A stretch of DNA of 64,000 bases from Phragmites australis (Eukaryota; Streptophyta; Magnoliopsida; Poales; Poaceae): contig NC_084932.1 in assembly GCF_958298935.1 (NCBI RefSeq), positions 16,285,501 through 16,349,500 on the forward strand. The letters are read 5' to 3'. The stretch's first letter is position 1. Each line of letters starts with the position of its first letter. Of this stretch, positions 32,661-45,116 are shown piece after piece. The translations under genes and the position numbers were made by a program. The notes under the pieces are model-generated. The model searched no databases and was not told where the DNA came from. It saw only the letters and a program-made list of their open reading frames with translations.

Positions 32661-33809
32661 TGGGGTAATTTAAAAAGGTTTAGAATTAGTATTCAATATG
32701 AACGTATGAATTTGACAGAAAATGAACTTTTTTGCATCTCGGGAAATGAATTAGTTCTATCAGTACACACATATGTACACAAAAATGCAAGCAATGTGAA
32801 GCGAACACGTGCATACCTGGTTTGCAAATCTGCACAGAAGATTGCAAATCTGCGTCACCAAACCTTGACAAAATTTGGTATTATTGATGTTTGATCATCA
32901 AATTGGCTGCCAACGAATTGGGTCAAGTTTTAGCAGCTGAATCACAATTCGATTAGAATAAGAACTTTCACAACAAATTTGGTCGAAGTTACCAAATTTT
33001 GTGGGACAAAATTCAGTTTCCATGTGGTTCGAACCAAGCAGACACATTTCAACTTCATATGGTTGACCATATGATTTGATTTTACAACAACTAAATTTTG
33101 CCCAATATTGTGAGTGTGTTTTATATAGGTTTCAAAATTTAGTGATAACACAAACATTTATCATTGGAAACCACCTCATGATGTGGTTCTGGATATGTGA
33201 GAGTACATTTCACCCAATAAGGTAAGTCTTGACGCATATGATTTACACACACGTATGCTTCTAACAGTTTATTTATAAGCTTGTGACAGGAGCACACTTA
33301 AGAGTGTATGAGTACGATGTGGTGTGTGGTGGTGTATGTATGTACACATTATAATCATAATCGAAACAATTATCATTAAAATTAATGGATTCTAGTGATA
33401 TTAAGAAGTAAAAACTTCGTAACCAGTGTCCTCCGATAAGTTATTTGTCGTAGTTAAACACATACCAGGAGCTACAGTATTACAAAATTGGTTTCGATGC
33501 CGTAATCTCATAGTTTTAAAAAAATGCTGCAGTCCAGGGTTCCAAACACAGGCCGTAAAAACTTCTCCAAGCATTTGCATCAGAAGATAGGGATAGCCAA
33601 CAAAGACGTGTAAGATTGTGTTGGTTCACATAATTTCTTGTTTGGTTGGTTAGTTTATTTTCTCATTGATTTGAGGCAGGAGGAATATTGCCGATAGCGG
33701 CGGCCATGTGCGCTGTTATCGTCAAATCGCTAGCTTTCTTGCCCATTTTCCTATATTCACATGCACTAAAATACCTTTCTAGTTGTACGAAATAAAGTGG
33801 CATTATCGA
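32661..33809. other. Unassigned AT-rich sequence
   Basis: No gene or element seen. ACCAAATTTTGT and its near inverse ACAAAATTTGGT occur at about 32993 and 32868, a weak inverted pair not enough to call an element. Confidence 0.4.
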
Positions 33810-34740
33810 ATATCTGACACTGAAAGTCACTATCAGTGCTGGTTGGTGGTTTTAACCGGTACTGATAGTCGGTCTTGATTCAATATTTTTTTACCGAAAA
33901 AAGTTTCAAAATTTTATTTTCACGACCAAAGGCACCCGACCAAGGCTGCCCACCCGACCGCGCCGAATATTCGCAAAGTCACGTGATATTCGCTCGTATA
34001 CGGCAACCAAGACTCAAACTCAAGACCTCACGGCTTTTGCGTACGTATGACCTCTCTAACTATCTCAGCTATCATCCATTCATGAGTATAGTAGCAAAAT
34101 AAATTTTTTTAACATCTTCTGATCGAACATATGAATAGCTTTTGGATATTTAAATAATCTCAAATAAGAAAGTAATCAACTATAAAATTGTAGATCTCAT
34201 CGAGAGCTATAATTTTGATATAAAATTTTTCCTCATCCAACTTCGTGTGAAAAAGTTATGATTTTTTAATATAAGCTGTCATCGACCACTACTGCAACTT
34301 TATCATAATTATTTGAGTATTTAAATAATCTCAAATTAAAAAGTTTTCAACTACAAAGTTGTAGATCTCATCGAGAGCTATAATTTTCATATAGATTTCT
34401 TCCTCATTCGACTTCGTGTGAAAAAATTATGAATTTTTTAAGATAAATTGTGATAGTAGCAATCATCAGTGACGATTCGTAACTAGAACTGGCACTGATA
34501 CCGGTTCGTGGCTAGAACCGATACTGATACTGATTATTAGTGCCGTTTGTGACTAGAACCGGCACTAATACAGTCACTATCAGTATTGGTTCTTATTTCA
34601 TCAGCTGTTGTTCACACGTGGGAGTTTAAGAACCGGTATTGATACATCTTCAGTGCTAATTACTATTGAACCGATACTGATAAGACGCTATATATGTATT
34701 GTTCTACAGTACTGCAGTGAGCACAGTCTGCACATGTCTG
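33810..34740. mobile_element. Decayed CACTA-type relic
   Basis: Both sides carry the subterminal repeat style of grass CACTA elements: GTCACTATCAGTGCTGG and AACCGGTACTGATAGTCGG at 33828-33875, and many ACTGATA/TATCAGT words with AGAACCGG at 34470-34690. Clean CACTA termini and target duplication are not preserved, so edges are approximate. No transposase. Confidence 0.55.
34140..34440 (+). repeat. Tandem duplication of about 170 bp inside the CACTA relic
   Basis: Two diverged copies starting TATTTAAATAATCTCAAAT with the shared block GTAGATCTCATCGAGAGCTA, offset by about 172 bp. Confidence 0.75.
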
Positions 34741-35892
34741 CCGTACGGGCCTGCTTACAAGCCTCTTTGGTTGAGGGTCATCCTCGCTTAAAAAAATGTG
34801 GAGAGGCTATACTCTCGAACATGCAAGATAAAATAGATAATGTATGCATGCTACGTAGGTCAACATCACGGCATGTTATGCGGAAGACCGAGATGATTAA
34901 CCAAGTTAATAAGACCCATGTGATCTTTTGACATCGTCTCTAGGCTAATTGAGGAGCGACTAAGTGAGTTTGCTAATAACTACATGCTTATGCTATCCCA
35001 AATTCCCGTTCTGTAGTTCTTTGCGAAATGAACCGCATCCATACGGATAAATTTCTCTTACTATAGTCGCCTACAGCAACTAAGTTTTCTCCAAAATCGG
35101 CACAAGGTGTAAGTTGATTTTTTTAATAAAATTAAGGGGTTGATATGCAGTTTAATTGTATATAGGTTATGCGGACTTCTCTGAACGTTTACGGAGGTCA
35201 AATGGAATTATTCTTTATTATTATAGTATGTCTATAATACAAAGATTTTATACTATGAATGCATTTTATTGATTACCTAAAAATGCATTTTTATTATCAA
35301 ATCCATTCACATCTTTTCTGGATTAAAATAATTAATTTAATTATAGTACGCATACTGTGGTAATACTCATTTTTCAAAAAGTGGGTTCAGGTGTAACCTT
35401 TATCTGAAACGATGTTTTGCACGTTTTCAAAAATTCAGGTTAGCATAACATCACCTTTTTATCTTACTCCAGGTCTTAAGGCCCTATTTGTAGAATCCTT
35501 CCTGAATCCTGTTAGTTTGAATATTCTGCGAAATTTGAATGAAATTTTTACTAGTGCCAAAAGCAAGCCCTAACTGCCATTCAAAAAAAGAAGAGAGAGC
35601 CCTAGCTGCCCTTTTAAAAGATTGGTGGAACTCGGACCTTGAAAAAAATTGTCCGGAATACATCGCATAGGTACCCACAATACGCATCGACTGCGACTGG
35701 TGCGCCATTAATCGCCAGGCGCTGTGTGGAACGCCTAGGCGTGTGCTTCCTCAATGGGCGTGTCGAATATGGCGTGCAGGCCGACGCCACCCATCTTCAG
35801 TTCTCTCACTTTTCCGGGTTCCCCACCACCTTGCCCATGCGACCAAATTAAAATAGCTTCATAGAAAGGCAGGTGGCCGCTTGTGTGTCCGC
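34741..35892. other. Unassigned sequence
   Basis: No supported gene. Frames of 70-107 codons (for example 34608-34931) lack domains or composition bias. GGCCCTATTTG at about 35480 resembles a MITE end but has no partner. Confidence 0.4.
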
Positions 35893-36057
35893 TATTGAAG
35901 TTGATCTCCGTCTGCCCAACTGCCAATGGTGGTTATGTTTGGTGTCCTCCACAACGGCACCTCCTCATCTTGTATAATATGACACTCAATCAATGGAATG
36001 AAACAACGAATTCAATCTAGTTTGAGTTTAATATCTTGATCTCTCTCTATTCTAACG
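35893..36057 (+). repeat. 5' LTR of element H
   Basis: TATTGAAGTTGATCTCC to TCTCTATTCTAACG, matching the 3' LTR over most of its length. Confidence 0.88.
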
Positions 36058-36069
36058 TGTTATCATGCA
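36058..36069 (+). other. Degenerate primer-binding site of element H
   Basis: TGTTATCATGCA resembles TGGTATCAGAGC, the initiator tRNA-Met site of Copia elements. Confidence 0.55.
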
Positions 36070-38289
36070 CTTTTGCTCTACACTTCGCTAATGGACTGCT
36101 TCTCGTCCAGGGTCTACGCGTACACATCGACATCAACATAGAGAAGACATCGAGTCTGACCATCAAGAACAGAGGCATGAAGGCCATCAAGAACAGCACA
36201 ACCCAACTGTCCCATTCATGGCGTACCTACAACCTTGATGGCGTTGGAGACCGTATATTCTTCTTGTTCTTCTCCTGCACAACACTCGACGAGAACAATC
36301 GCAATAGCGATGTCGACAGCGCATGGCATGTGGCTAGCGTGCTCCTCTCGGCATCAACCCACACAACAACGCGGCTAACCACATCTTGCAGCATCAAGAC
36401 GACGATGGTGACAACGAAACTTCATTGTCGTTGTGGACATCTTTCGCGTTCTCTTCAAGAAGGCTACACCCGGACTCTCCAATATATGGCGCCGGCAGCT
36501 GGCTAGATTTGGCAACGCCTACCCTCCAACAAACTGTTGTCAGGCGGCGCCCGGTGGTTCTCCATCAGGGTGCATGACCACCTCACCGCCTGACCGCCCA
36601 CCACTCCTCGGCTGGTGGTGGTTCAGTAGTGCTTGCCAATTTGACGGCATGGATCTAGTTGTGCCTGTCCTCAACATCTGATGGTGCTGAACTCCCACCA
36701 CCGGCATGAAGCAGAGCTCTTAGAGGCACCCATCGATGTGCCTAGCTATGGCCTGGCCCTCAGGCTGACACTGTAGCATTGCCACATCAAGGCAACCAAC
36801 CCTAGGCTGGATGTGGCCCGACGGCTTCGTAGAGGCGCAAAGCGGTGTGCTAGCCAATGATTGTTTGCACAATGGCTTCCAAGTAGCCCTTAGGTTGAGA
36901 CGATGCCTCGGCAACCCTTTGCCTGAGTTGCCATGACCCGGCGGTGGCTCCCTCCCGTGGCGGTGTGGACGGGATACACGATGGCGACGGCCATGGAAAT
37001 AAGCCACGACACCCATTTTTTCTCTGAGCGGTGGTGTCTGTAGGGGTGGCGAAATCATAGCCATCCCCCTTCTTATATATGGGGTGGTTCCCCCACCCGG
37101 GCGAATGGGTCCATAGGCCGAATGGGCCTCAGCCCAAGTTGGCTTGGCCCATTCGGCCGATTACCGGAGGCCTATGGTTATGTTACAGAAAGGCCGCAAA
37201 TTTATGTGTATTCACACAAATGATTATAACGTCTCTTAAATCTTTACATTTAAACCGTCTGGGTTTAAATGTATATCACTATATTATATTTACTTCATGT
37301 AAATATGTATTCTAGACCCTAAGGTTATCAGGAATTGCAGAGTGTGGTATACTATTGCATAACAACCCCGGGTTTTCAATATATTACATGCTAATTCAAT
37401 ATAACCTCAATTTTATTGTACAATTTTGCAGTTAAGTCTCTCTGGACATCCGCAATGCAAGCCCAAAGAATGAGAATATTACACACATGTAAATATTACA
37501 CAACATAAATTACACAATTGTAATATTACACTTGTAAATTTTACATAAAGAATGATAATATTACACACTTGTAATTATTCTATTTAAACCAGCTATTTTA
37601 ACATAAATTGCATTATGTTTTATTTGCCTCATGTAAATATGCATTCTAGACCTTCTTGTGTTCAGGAATTGCAGGAACTAATGTGTATTACTGCATTTTA
37701 AATGTATTACCTCAGCAATACTCCACCATTGAATATATTGTAGTTTTTTTTACACTCCATACAATCTTTATTGCACATTTTAAATTGCAATAATATTTTC
37801 TATTATTATTATTATTTATTTGAGCCACTACTTAAATAATTCGTAGAAATTCTTGAAAATGCTATTAAATTGATGATTACCTTACCTAATGTTGGTCAAG
37901 CACAAGGTATTGGAGACTTTAACATTGGTTGTGAGTGTAGCATCGTCCACCTTAATTGGACAAAGTCCATGTCAATAGCTGCGAGTTTTCTCACCCAATA
38001 TTGCGAGGTCTACACCATTTTGGTCACTACTTTCATCGTGTCTATTCCATATTTTTGTACAGAGTCTATATGTTGGTGGTGACTACAGCCACCTATTCTA
38101 TCAGGAATAGAGTCTAACATTATAATAGTGATTTATCGCCTGTACTATACCAAGGTATGCATCACTTGTCAGTTCTGATATTTTATGATTCGGATTTTTA
38201 TACATGCAATTACAACATTTGCTGTTAATTTATTCTCTTAGTAAATTAATCCATGCCATTTCATGTGGGACATGGCTAACATTTTCCTT
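36070..38289. other. Long leader of element H with a GC-rich insert-like segment
   Basis: 36100-37180 is GC-rich, unlike the AT-rich remainder of H. It has open frames of 156 codons (36036-36506, plus) and 114 codons (37064-36720, minus) without recognised domains. A perfect 13-bp inverted repeat (GGCCGAATGGGCC at 37116-37128 and its complement at 37146-37158) sits inside a longer CCATAGGCC...GGCCTATGG pair. From 37180 the sequence is AT-rich and non-coding, with a diverged repeat (GTAAATATGTATTCTAGACC at about 37300, again at 37637). Confidence 0.5.
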
Positions 38290-38790
38290 AACTGAATCTT
38301 TTCAAAACTTACATTGCATGGCAATAATTACTTAACCTGGGCAATTGATGTCAAATTCAATTTGACTGCCCAGAAGTATATTGCCACTATAACCCTACCA
38401 CCAGAGAATGTCGATCCTATTCCTGAGCATTCCAAATATGCAACTTTGCATTTTTATGGCACAACCTCCATCCAGATCTCAAATATGAGTTTTCAATGGA
38501 GAACAATCCACTCACTCTTTAGACCTCCTTCTAGGAGCCTTCTAAGCAGCAATTTATTATCCTACCTAAAGCTCAATGTGAATGGTCTTTCCTTCGTTTT
38601 ATGGACTTTTAGTCTGTTGCAGATTACAACTTCTAATTTGGCCAAGTATGCTCTACGTTGAGATTCTGTGATCACACAATTTTGGATGATTGTGAAAACT
38701 TTAAAAACTTTACATCCATCGTTCCAGATATTGTAATAGCAATATCATTATTAAATTCACCCAATAGGTGCAACTTCCCTACCTGATGTA
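38290..38790 (+). pseudogene. gag: gag fragment of element H
   Basis: Reads LHGNNYLTWAIDVKFNLTAQ and then the expected continuation through several frames to about 38790. Copia gag of the NYLTWAIDVK type. The zinc knuckle is not clearly recognised. Confidence 0.75.
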
Positions 38791-39479
38791 CATGCTAACA
38801 CTCAGGATACAAATTTTGTGGCTATAAACGGAACAACAGGAAATCCAAGGGAAGGTGAAGGTTTTCCAACATGTTAAAAAAAAAAAGAAAAAGTAGAATT
38901 GCATAATGCAATGATCGTTTTAGCAGAAATGATAATATAGACAACTCTCCAGGTTATCAACAGTGTGGATGTACAATTCACCGTACAAATAAATACTAGA
39001 TTCCCAAATATTGGGTGTATTTGTATCTTAATTATATTGGGAAAGCCAAGCATGTTAAAGGGGTAAGCTTGAATCTCACTTCAATGCACAACCAGAATGC
39101 ACTCTGCCACTAGACTATTCTTGAACCATTCCTTGAGAACAATGATTTGGTCCGGCATAAGGAGGATGATATCCTCAGTGTAGATGCCATGCTTTGGAAT
39201 TTATTTCCCAAGATATGTTAGGAGATCTCAATTAGTCTCCCAATATACCCCTACATGTCATAATCATACAATTGTCCTACATGATATTGTATATTGTATA
39301 TCATTATATACAATAGTGTCTCTCCAGAAAATTAGCACTCTATGTATTCTATATATGAGTTAAATTGCTACAGAATTTCTTCTTATATATACAGAAATTT
39401 TATGGGAAGCAATCAGATGGAAGAAATTTGTTTAGTGTGAAGATGTACCACTAATGCATTTTTTTGGAGCAAATATATT

Positions 39480-40830
39480 TCCATACTCTGAAACATGGAA
39501 AAAGCTATAACCATCGCTGAACATGATATGTTAATTGTGGATTTGGATCGAGTCATAATTATCCTCCCTATAGGTACTTACTTAGTGATCATGGATGCAC
39601 TCTTGTGTCCTGATTCAACTTGTACCTTATTCAGTTACAAAGACACCAGTCTAAATGGTTTTTATATGCCAAACTGAGAATGGTGATGAGTATTTATTTC
39701 TCACTAAATCCAATGGATATGACAAGCAAACGCTTGAGAAAATTTCTTTCTTATCATCTTGATTGTATTATACATTCATCAATCCCATGACACATGTTGC
39801 ATATACTATAATTTTTCTACATCTTGATAAATTCAAGATTTGGCATGCTTGCCTTAGCCATCCTGGTTTAGGGATGATGACAAAAAATTATCATCAATTA
39901 TGTTGGTCACTACATAAAATTTTGCAAATAATTTCCAAAATCATTTTTGTGGCCCTCTTGTGCCATAAGTTTGCACCTCTTGTGCCATATGGAAATTAAT
40001 TTTGTGGCCCTCTTACTATAAAATTAAACATGAGCAACTTAATTTCCTTGACTACTTTGAAGGAAAAATATATAATCCCATTCAGCCGTTATCTAGACCA
40101 TTTATGATACTTTATAGTGGTTCATGAAGCATCTACAAGATGGCGGCATGTGTATCTATCATCCCTGATAAACCATACTTGTGCCAAATTAATTGCTCTA
40201 ATTATCAAATTAAGAGCAAAATATCCTGGATACAGGATAAACTCCATTCAAATGGATAATACCATAAAATTTCCTTCACGGGCATTCAATACATCTTGCA
40301 TGGCTCTAGGTATCAATCTAGAGTAATGTATCTTATATCCATACTAAAAATGGTATAGTTAAATCTCTCATCAAGAGAGTTAAATTAATTACATGATCAC
40401 TTCTAACAGAATTGTAATTTACAATCCTCTTGTTGGAATCATGCGTAATTACATGTACCAACCTCTTATTAGAATCATGTGTTACTACATTCTATGGGTT
40501 TGATCTAAATCTGACCAACTGCATATCATACAATTTTGCCATTGCAGTGAGTACATGGAAATAAAAAAAAATATTTCTCATCTACAAAAATTCGGTTACG
40601 CTCTCTACATACTGATATCACCACCGCAGCGTACATCTATGGGCCCCCAGAAGAAATTGGGGATCTAAGTGAGATATAAATATCCATCAACGATATAATA
40701 TCACAAACTCCTAACATGAGACTTAGGTATAGCCCAGTACGCTGATTATATTTTGATAAGGACAATTATTCTGGCATTAGGGGTAGATATGTATAAAAAA
40801 AAATGACTTCGGTCCTTAGACCCATGTACT
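39480..40830 (+). pseudogene. pol: Pre-integrase and integrase core remnants of element H
   Basis: 39540-39677 reads DALLCPDSTCTLFSYKD. 39766-39880 holds the zinc-type block KIWHACLSHPGLGMMTK. 40117-40330 is the integrase core (HEASTRWRHVYL, then YRINSIQMDNTIKFPSRAF, containing the second catalytic Asp). Remnants of the C-terminal region continue to about 40800. Stops and gaps throughout. Confidence 0.8.
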
Positions 40831-41599
40831 AAAGTTTTTGAACAAAAAGTTCAGAGAATTCTAAATTTGCAACACTTTGCAAATACTTTACCAATTGTAT
40901 TTACTGATCACAAAGGTGTCACTAATCCTTGCAGTCAATGCACCAAAAATAGTGGAGGTACCTTATAAAACCACTTATCTCCCAACTGAAAATAAGAGGG
41001 GAGAAATCTAGGTACAAATTATTCTTCTTAAACTGCCGTAGAAGCAAATGAAGATATCTTCTAAATCCGTAAATAAAGTTTAACCTCTTGTTGAAAGACA
41101 CCTAATGGATGCTCTGCATACATTACCCATCACAAATGTGCGCATAAACTTATATATTGGGACATCAAAACACCCAAACTCCATTGTTGTGGGAAATCAC
41201 GAGGAGTTAGAAGGGTTAGTGAAATATCTACAAACTACATTGATTCCCTTGAACCATACAATAGAAAGACTACAATTGTTGACATTTATATTTCTCCTCG
41301 AAAATTTCCAAAAATCTTCACTTTATCCTGGCCAAAGTCCATGGCCATGACAGAGTGCCTCTAGCGCTCAAATTAGACCAAATAGAAGGAAGCAATTAAG
41401 ATAGGATTGCACTTGCTTAAAAAAGAGATGCATGTACCTCTGTAATACCTACTATTTATTAAGACTTTTCACTCGAAGCAAAATGAGTCATGTACCTCTG
41501 TAAGACCTACTCTTCATTAAGACTTCCCACTAGAAGCAAAATGGGTCTTGTCATTCGAAAGAATGAGGTGGTGAGATACAAAGCGAGGCATATAGCTCA

Positions 41600-42760
41600 A
41601 GGGTTCATGTAGAGACTCGAGATCATTTTCGATGATAACATACTCTCTAGTTATGTGTGGAATTAAGTTCTGATATATAATATTTTGGTAGTACAAATGG
41701 ATTTATCCATGCAGTTGATGAATATAGTGAATGCATACTCATATGTGTCACTTAGTTCGGATATCTATATGCCTCTATAGAGCTTAAAATTCTGAATCCA
41801 AAAATAAATCGCAACATTTATTATATAAAACTAAAAAGTTACTCTATGACTTAATCAATCAGACAAGATATGGTACAACGGACTGAATCATTTCCTTCTA
41901 CTAAAAAGTTATTCAAATGAGATTGCCCATGTGTGTTCATTAAGAAATCACTCACTGGATTATGTATCATCTCAGTACAAAAGATATAGAAGGTGCAAAA
42001 AATCATTCTAAGATGGAGTTTGAGATGAAAGACTTGGGTAAAGTCAAGTTTTTGCTTAAGTCTATAACTTGAGCACATTCTATCAGGAGTCCCATCTAAA
42101 GCACCGATGGTCGTTCGATCCCTTGGTATGGATAAACATCCATTCATACCTAGAGGTGATGATGAGGTGATATCAGAACCTGAAGTTCCATATCTTAATA
42201 TGATTGGAGCACTAGACCCAACTTTGCATTTGCAGTCTAGTTATTAGCTAGACACAACATAGCTCTAACAAAAGGACATATGATTGGCTTATGGAATATC
42301 GTCATATATCTCCAATGTACAAAGGATATTGATTTATTCTATCAAAATATCAAGACATGATCATGGTAGAATATACTGATGCTGGCTTATTATCTGATGG
42401 GTTCCATTTTCCTACATGGTAGTACAACCTTACGATGGAACTCATCAAAAGCAAACTCTATTTGCTACTTCCACTGATCATTCTAAACATTATATGCAAC
42501 AACGCATGTGTGTATTGCTTCACAGAATGATTAATCATATTCCGTGATCATGTGGTATTCATTCATCAGAATATCCCATAATTATCTACCAAGATAATAC
42601 TGCTCTTATTGCTTAAATACATATAGGTTATATAAAAGTGAAATAATTGCCACAAAATATCTTGCAAACGAAGTCATGTCAAAATCTAGCAGATTTATTC
42701 ACTAAGTCATTGCCCACTTCAATATTCCAGAAATGTATTCATGGAATTGGCATGTGAAGT
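41600..42760 (+). pseudogene. pol: RT and RNase H remnants of element H
   Basis: Recognisable Copia pieces: MEFEMKDLGKVKFLLKS near 42014, a LTKGHMIGLWNIVIYLQCTK-like piece near 42268 and an RNase H tail (IATKYLANEVMSKSSRF) near 42645. Multiple frames with many stops; no intact catalytic block. Confidence 0.75.
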
Positions 42761-43070
42761 CTTTGAGAATTGCAGAGTTTAGGGGGAGTCAATCCCTAGT
42801 TTATAACATGTTTATGATCATAAGATCATATATATCGCATTCCTTTTCCCTTTATAACTTTTACTCTCTAGTTTTCTCATATAAGTTTTGTAATGAGTTA
42901 GTACCAATACAAACATATATGCCATATTATTTTCTCCTAAGGTTTTTCTCCACTAGGTTTTGAAAGAGTTTTTTTAATGGCATACTACAATTAATCTTTT
43001 ACTCCTCATATTTTCCCACAGGGTTTTTGGAGGAGTTATTCATTGATTAATATATAGATGATGAATCGAT

Positions 43071-43080
43071 CAAGGGGGAG
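43071..43080 (+). other. Polypurine tract of element H
   Basis: CAAGGGGGAG directly before the 3' LTR. Confidence 0.75.
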
Positions 43081-43261
43081 TGTTGAAGTTGAGCTCCTTG
43101 TGCCCAACCGCTAATGGCGGTTATGTGTGGTGTCCGCTAGGGAGGAGGTGTCTCCTAAATGGCACCCATCATCTTGTATAATAGGACACTCAATCAATGG
43201 AATGAAACAATCAATTAAATCTATTCTGAGTTCAATCTCTTGATCTCTCTCTATTCTAACA
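43081..43261 (+). repeat. 3' LTR of element H
   Basis: TGTTGAAGTTGAGC to CTATTCTAACA, 181 bp, slightly longer than the 5' LTR. Confidence 0.9.
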
Positions 43262-44546
43262 TCTGTGACAGTTGTAGTTGAAGGTGGTCGGCGTTGTTCG
43301 CCTACCACTAAAACCAGTGCAATTCAAGCCGGGGTCTGCGGGAAATCCGGAGGAAAAGCCTAAAGCATTCTCCATATCTGGCTGGCCTTTGGATAGTGCT
43401 TAGCGACCGAATGGTGCTTTTTTAGAATGGTGATTACGCGTAGTTCTCTTGATTTTTTAGGGAAAAGGTTGTGTCAACAGATGAACGGGGGATTTATCCA
43501 GCGTAACTGTACATCTTACACAATCAAAAGGTACACGATCATAGTTGGTCCTTTGTCTCCTCTCTTCTCAATTGTTTGGAAATTTCTAATGAATTTAGAA
43601 ACCTACAATTAATAGGCATTATTAGCATTAAAAAGTATCAATACACTATTATTTCCTTCCATCTATACGGGTGCATCCACAACTTTTTGTTTTTCAGTTA
43701 TTATTTTTCTCGTGATAATTTTTGGCCCCATTACAATATTATAGATTTCATGTGTGTGGAACATGTGCGTGGTTTCTAGTGTCGTAATAATCATAATACC
43801 ACAAACTAATTAAATAATAATTTAAAAGAACAAAACATAGAAGACACAAGATATAGTCAAGTATGCTCCACTTTATTGGTAATTGTGTATATCTATACTT
43901 CTATAAAATAGATGAGTTGTGGCAGATTCGAACGATCCTCACTGTACATCTTACACGATCAAACGATCTACAATCGAAGTTGGTCTCTCACCTTCTCCCC
44001 TCTGAATTGTTTGAAAACCTACAATTAATTGATGCTATCAATACTAAAAACTATCAATACACTATTATTTCCTTCCATCTATATCCAATAACTTGAACCA
44101 ACCTATATATTCTATAATAATTAAATATAGACTGCAAGAGTTATGCATGAGCTTTTGATATCTAACGTTCATGAGTCTTAATCACACGGCTCAAATTTGT
44201 ACTTGTATCCCATTAATTACGAAACATAATCAAATTTCTTAATCCCCCCCAAGCAACAACTAGTCACCTCCCATGCCTTACATGGTCACATCCAACTCCA
44301 AGCCCGCTTCGTCATGCTATGCGTAGGAGGTTAGCTCGACCTCATGCCCTTTCATTTCCATTCATTTATTGTCTGTGTCATTTTTTCCGGTGCAAAAGAT
44401 GGGTATATTTTTGCTATCTTAAGTTGAGAAGTCATAGGGATGCATCTTCAGCCTTTTATTTTTCAATTGTTTTTTTCTCGTATTTTTTTGGCCCCCATCA
44501 CAACATAATTGATTTCACGTATGTGTAACATGTGTGTGGTTACTAG
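43262..44546. repeat. Unassigned AT-rich sequence with a duplicated block
   Basis: No gene. A block at about 43505-43780 recurs as two pieces at about 43945-44090 and 44445-44545 (shared words TATTTCCTTCCATCTATA and TTTTTGGCCCC...ACATGTG). The second copy is split by about 350 bp of unrelated sequence, as if something inserted there after duplication. Confidence 0.6.
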
Positions 44547-44935
44547 TAACTTAGGAATTCCTCTTCTATGAGGGAGGATGGATTCCTTTTATATGGATGG
44601 GCAATATGGGACTAAACATTCTACCACTAATGGGCATGAAGCCCTATGCCTAATAGGCATAATTTAAATTAGATGTCCATGTAAGAAAGAGTATGGAGAA
44701 TTGGGAGAATACCGCACGCATTGACCATGGCGGGTTCTATTAATTTATATAGCTATGCTAGATGTGCTACAGTACAACCGAGTCATGCTACAATGAAGGG
44801 AAGTAATTAGCACACAGTGCCACATGTTACAAGTGGAGGGCTATATTTGAGGAGAGGAGAGAAATGTAAACCCACTCAATCCTAACAACATAACAGCCTA
44901 ACGGCTTGACAACCTAGACTAAGTCATCTTTGACA
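44547..44935 (-). repeat. 3' LTR of element I (outer edge approximate)
   Basis: Minus-strand start TGTCAAAGATGACTTAG at 44935, with a TATATAAATT promoter-like box near 44745. The outer edge is not fixed because the 5' LTR is outside the window. Confidence 0.65.
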
Positions 44936-44950
44936 GCCTCCCTCAATCTT
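44936..44950 (-). other. Polypurine tract of element I
   Basis: Minus strand AAGATTGAGGGAGGC, directly before the LTR. Confidence 0.75.
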
Positions 44951-45116
44951 AGCTAGGCTTCGTCAGGTTGAGATTGTCTTGCATCATCACCAACTGCCTT
45001 AGCGCCAATGGTTTTGACTGGGTATGAACTGGATCTCCAAGGCTTTTCTGGCCACACACTCTCACAAAAAATGGATATCGACCTCAATCTATTTAGTCCT
45101 AGTGTGAAACACTGGG

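Larger units (their letters stand above)
35893..43261 (+). mobile_element. Element H: decayed Ty1/Copia retrotransposon
   Basis: Short LTRs at 35893-36057 and 43081-43261 flank gag, integrase, RT and RNase H remnants in Copia order. A polypurine tract (CAAGGGGGAG) precedes the 3' LTR and a TGGTATCAGAGC-like primer site follows the 5' LTR. Flanking TCCGC (35888-35892) and TCTGT (43262-43266) differ by two C-to-T changes, compatible with an old target duplication. Heavily mutated, hence old. The leader between primer site and gag is over 2 kb, long for Copia. Confidence 0.88.

Noticed and set aside
32868..33010. MITE based on ACAAAATTTGGT / ACCAAATTTTGT
   Set aside because: Arms are short and AT-rich, with no target duplication found.
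35475..35500. MITE end GGCCCTATTTG
   Set aside because: No matching inverted end within 1 kb.
36036..36506. 156-codon ORF as a plant gene
   Set aside because: It starts inside the 5' LTR of Copia H, has no domain and no splice or promoter support.
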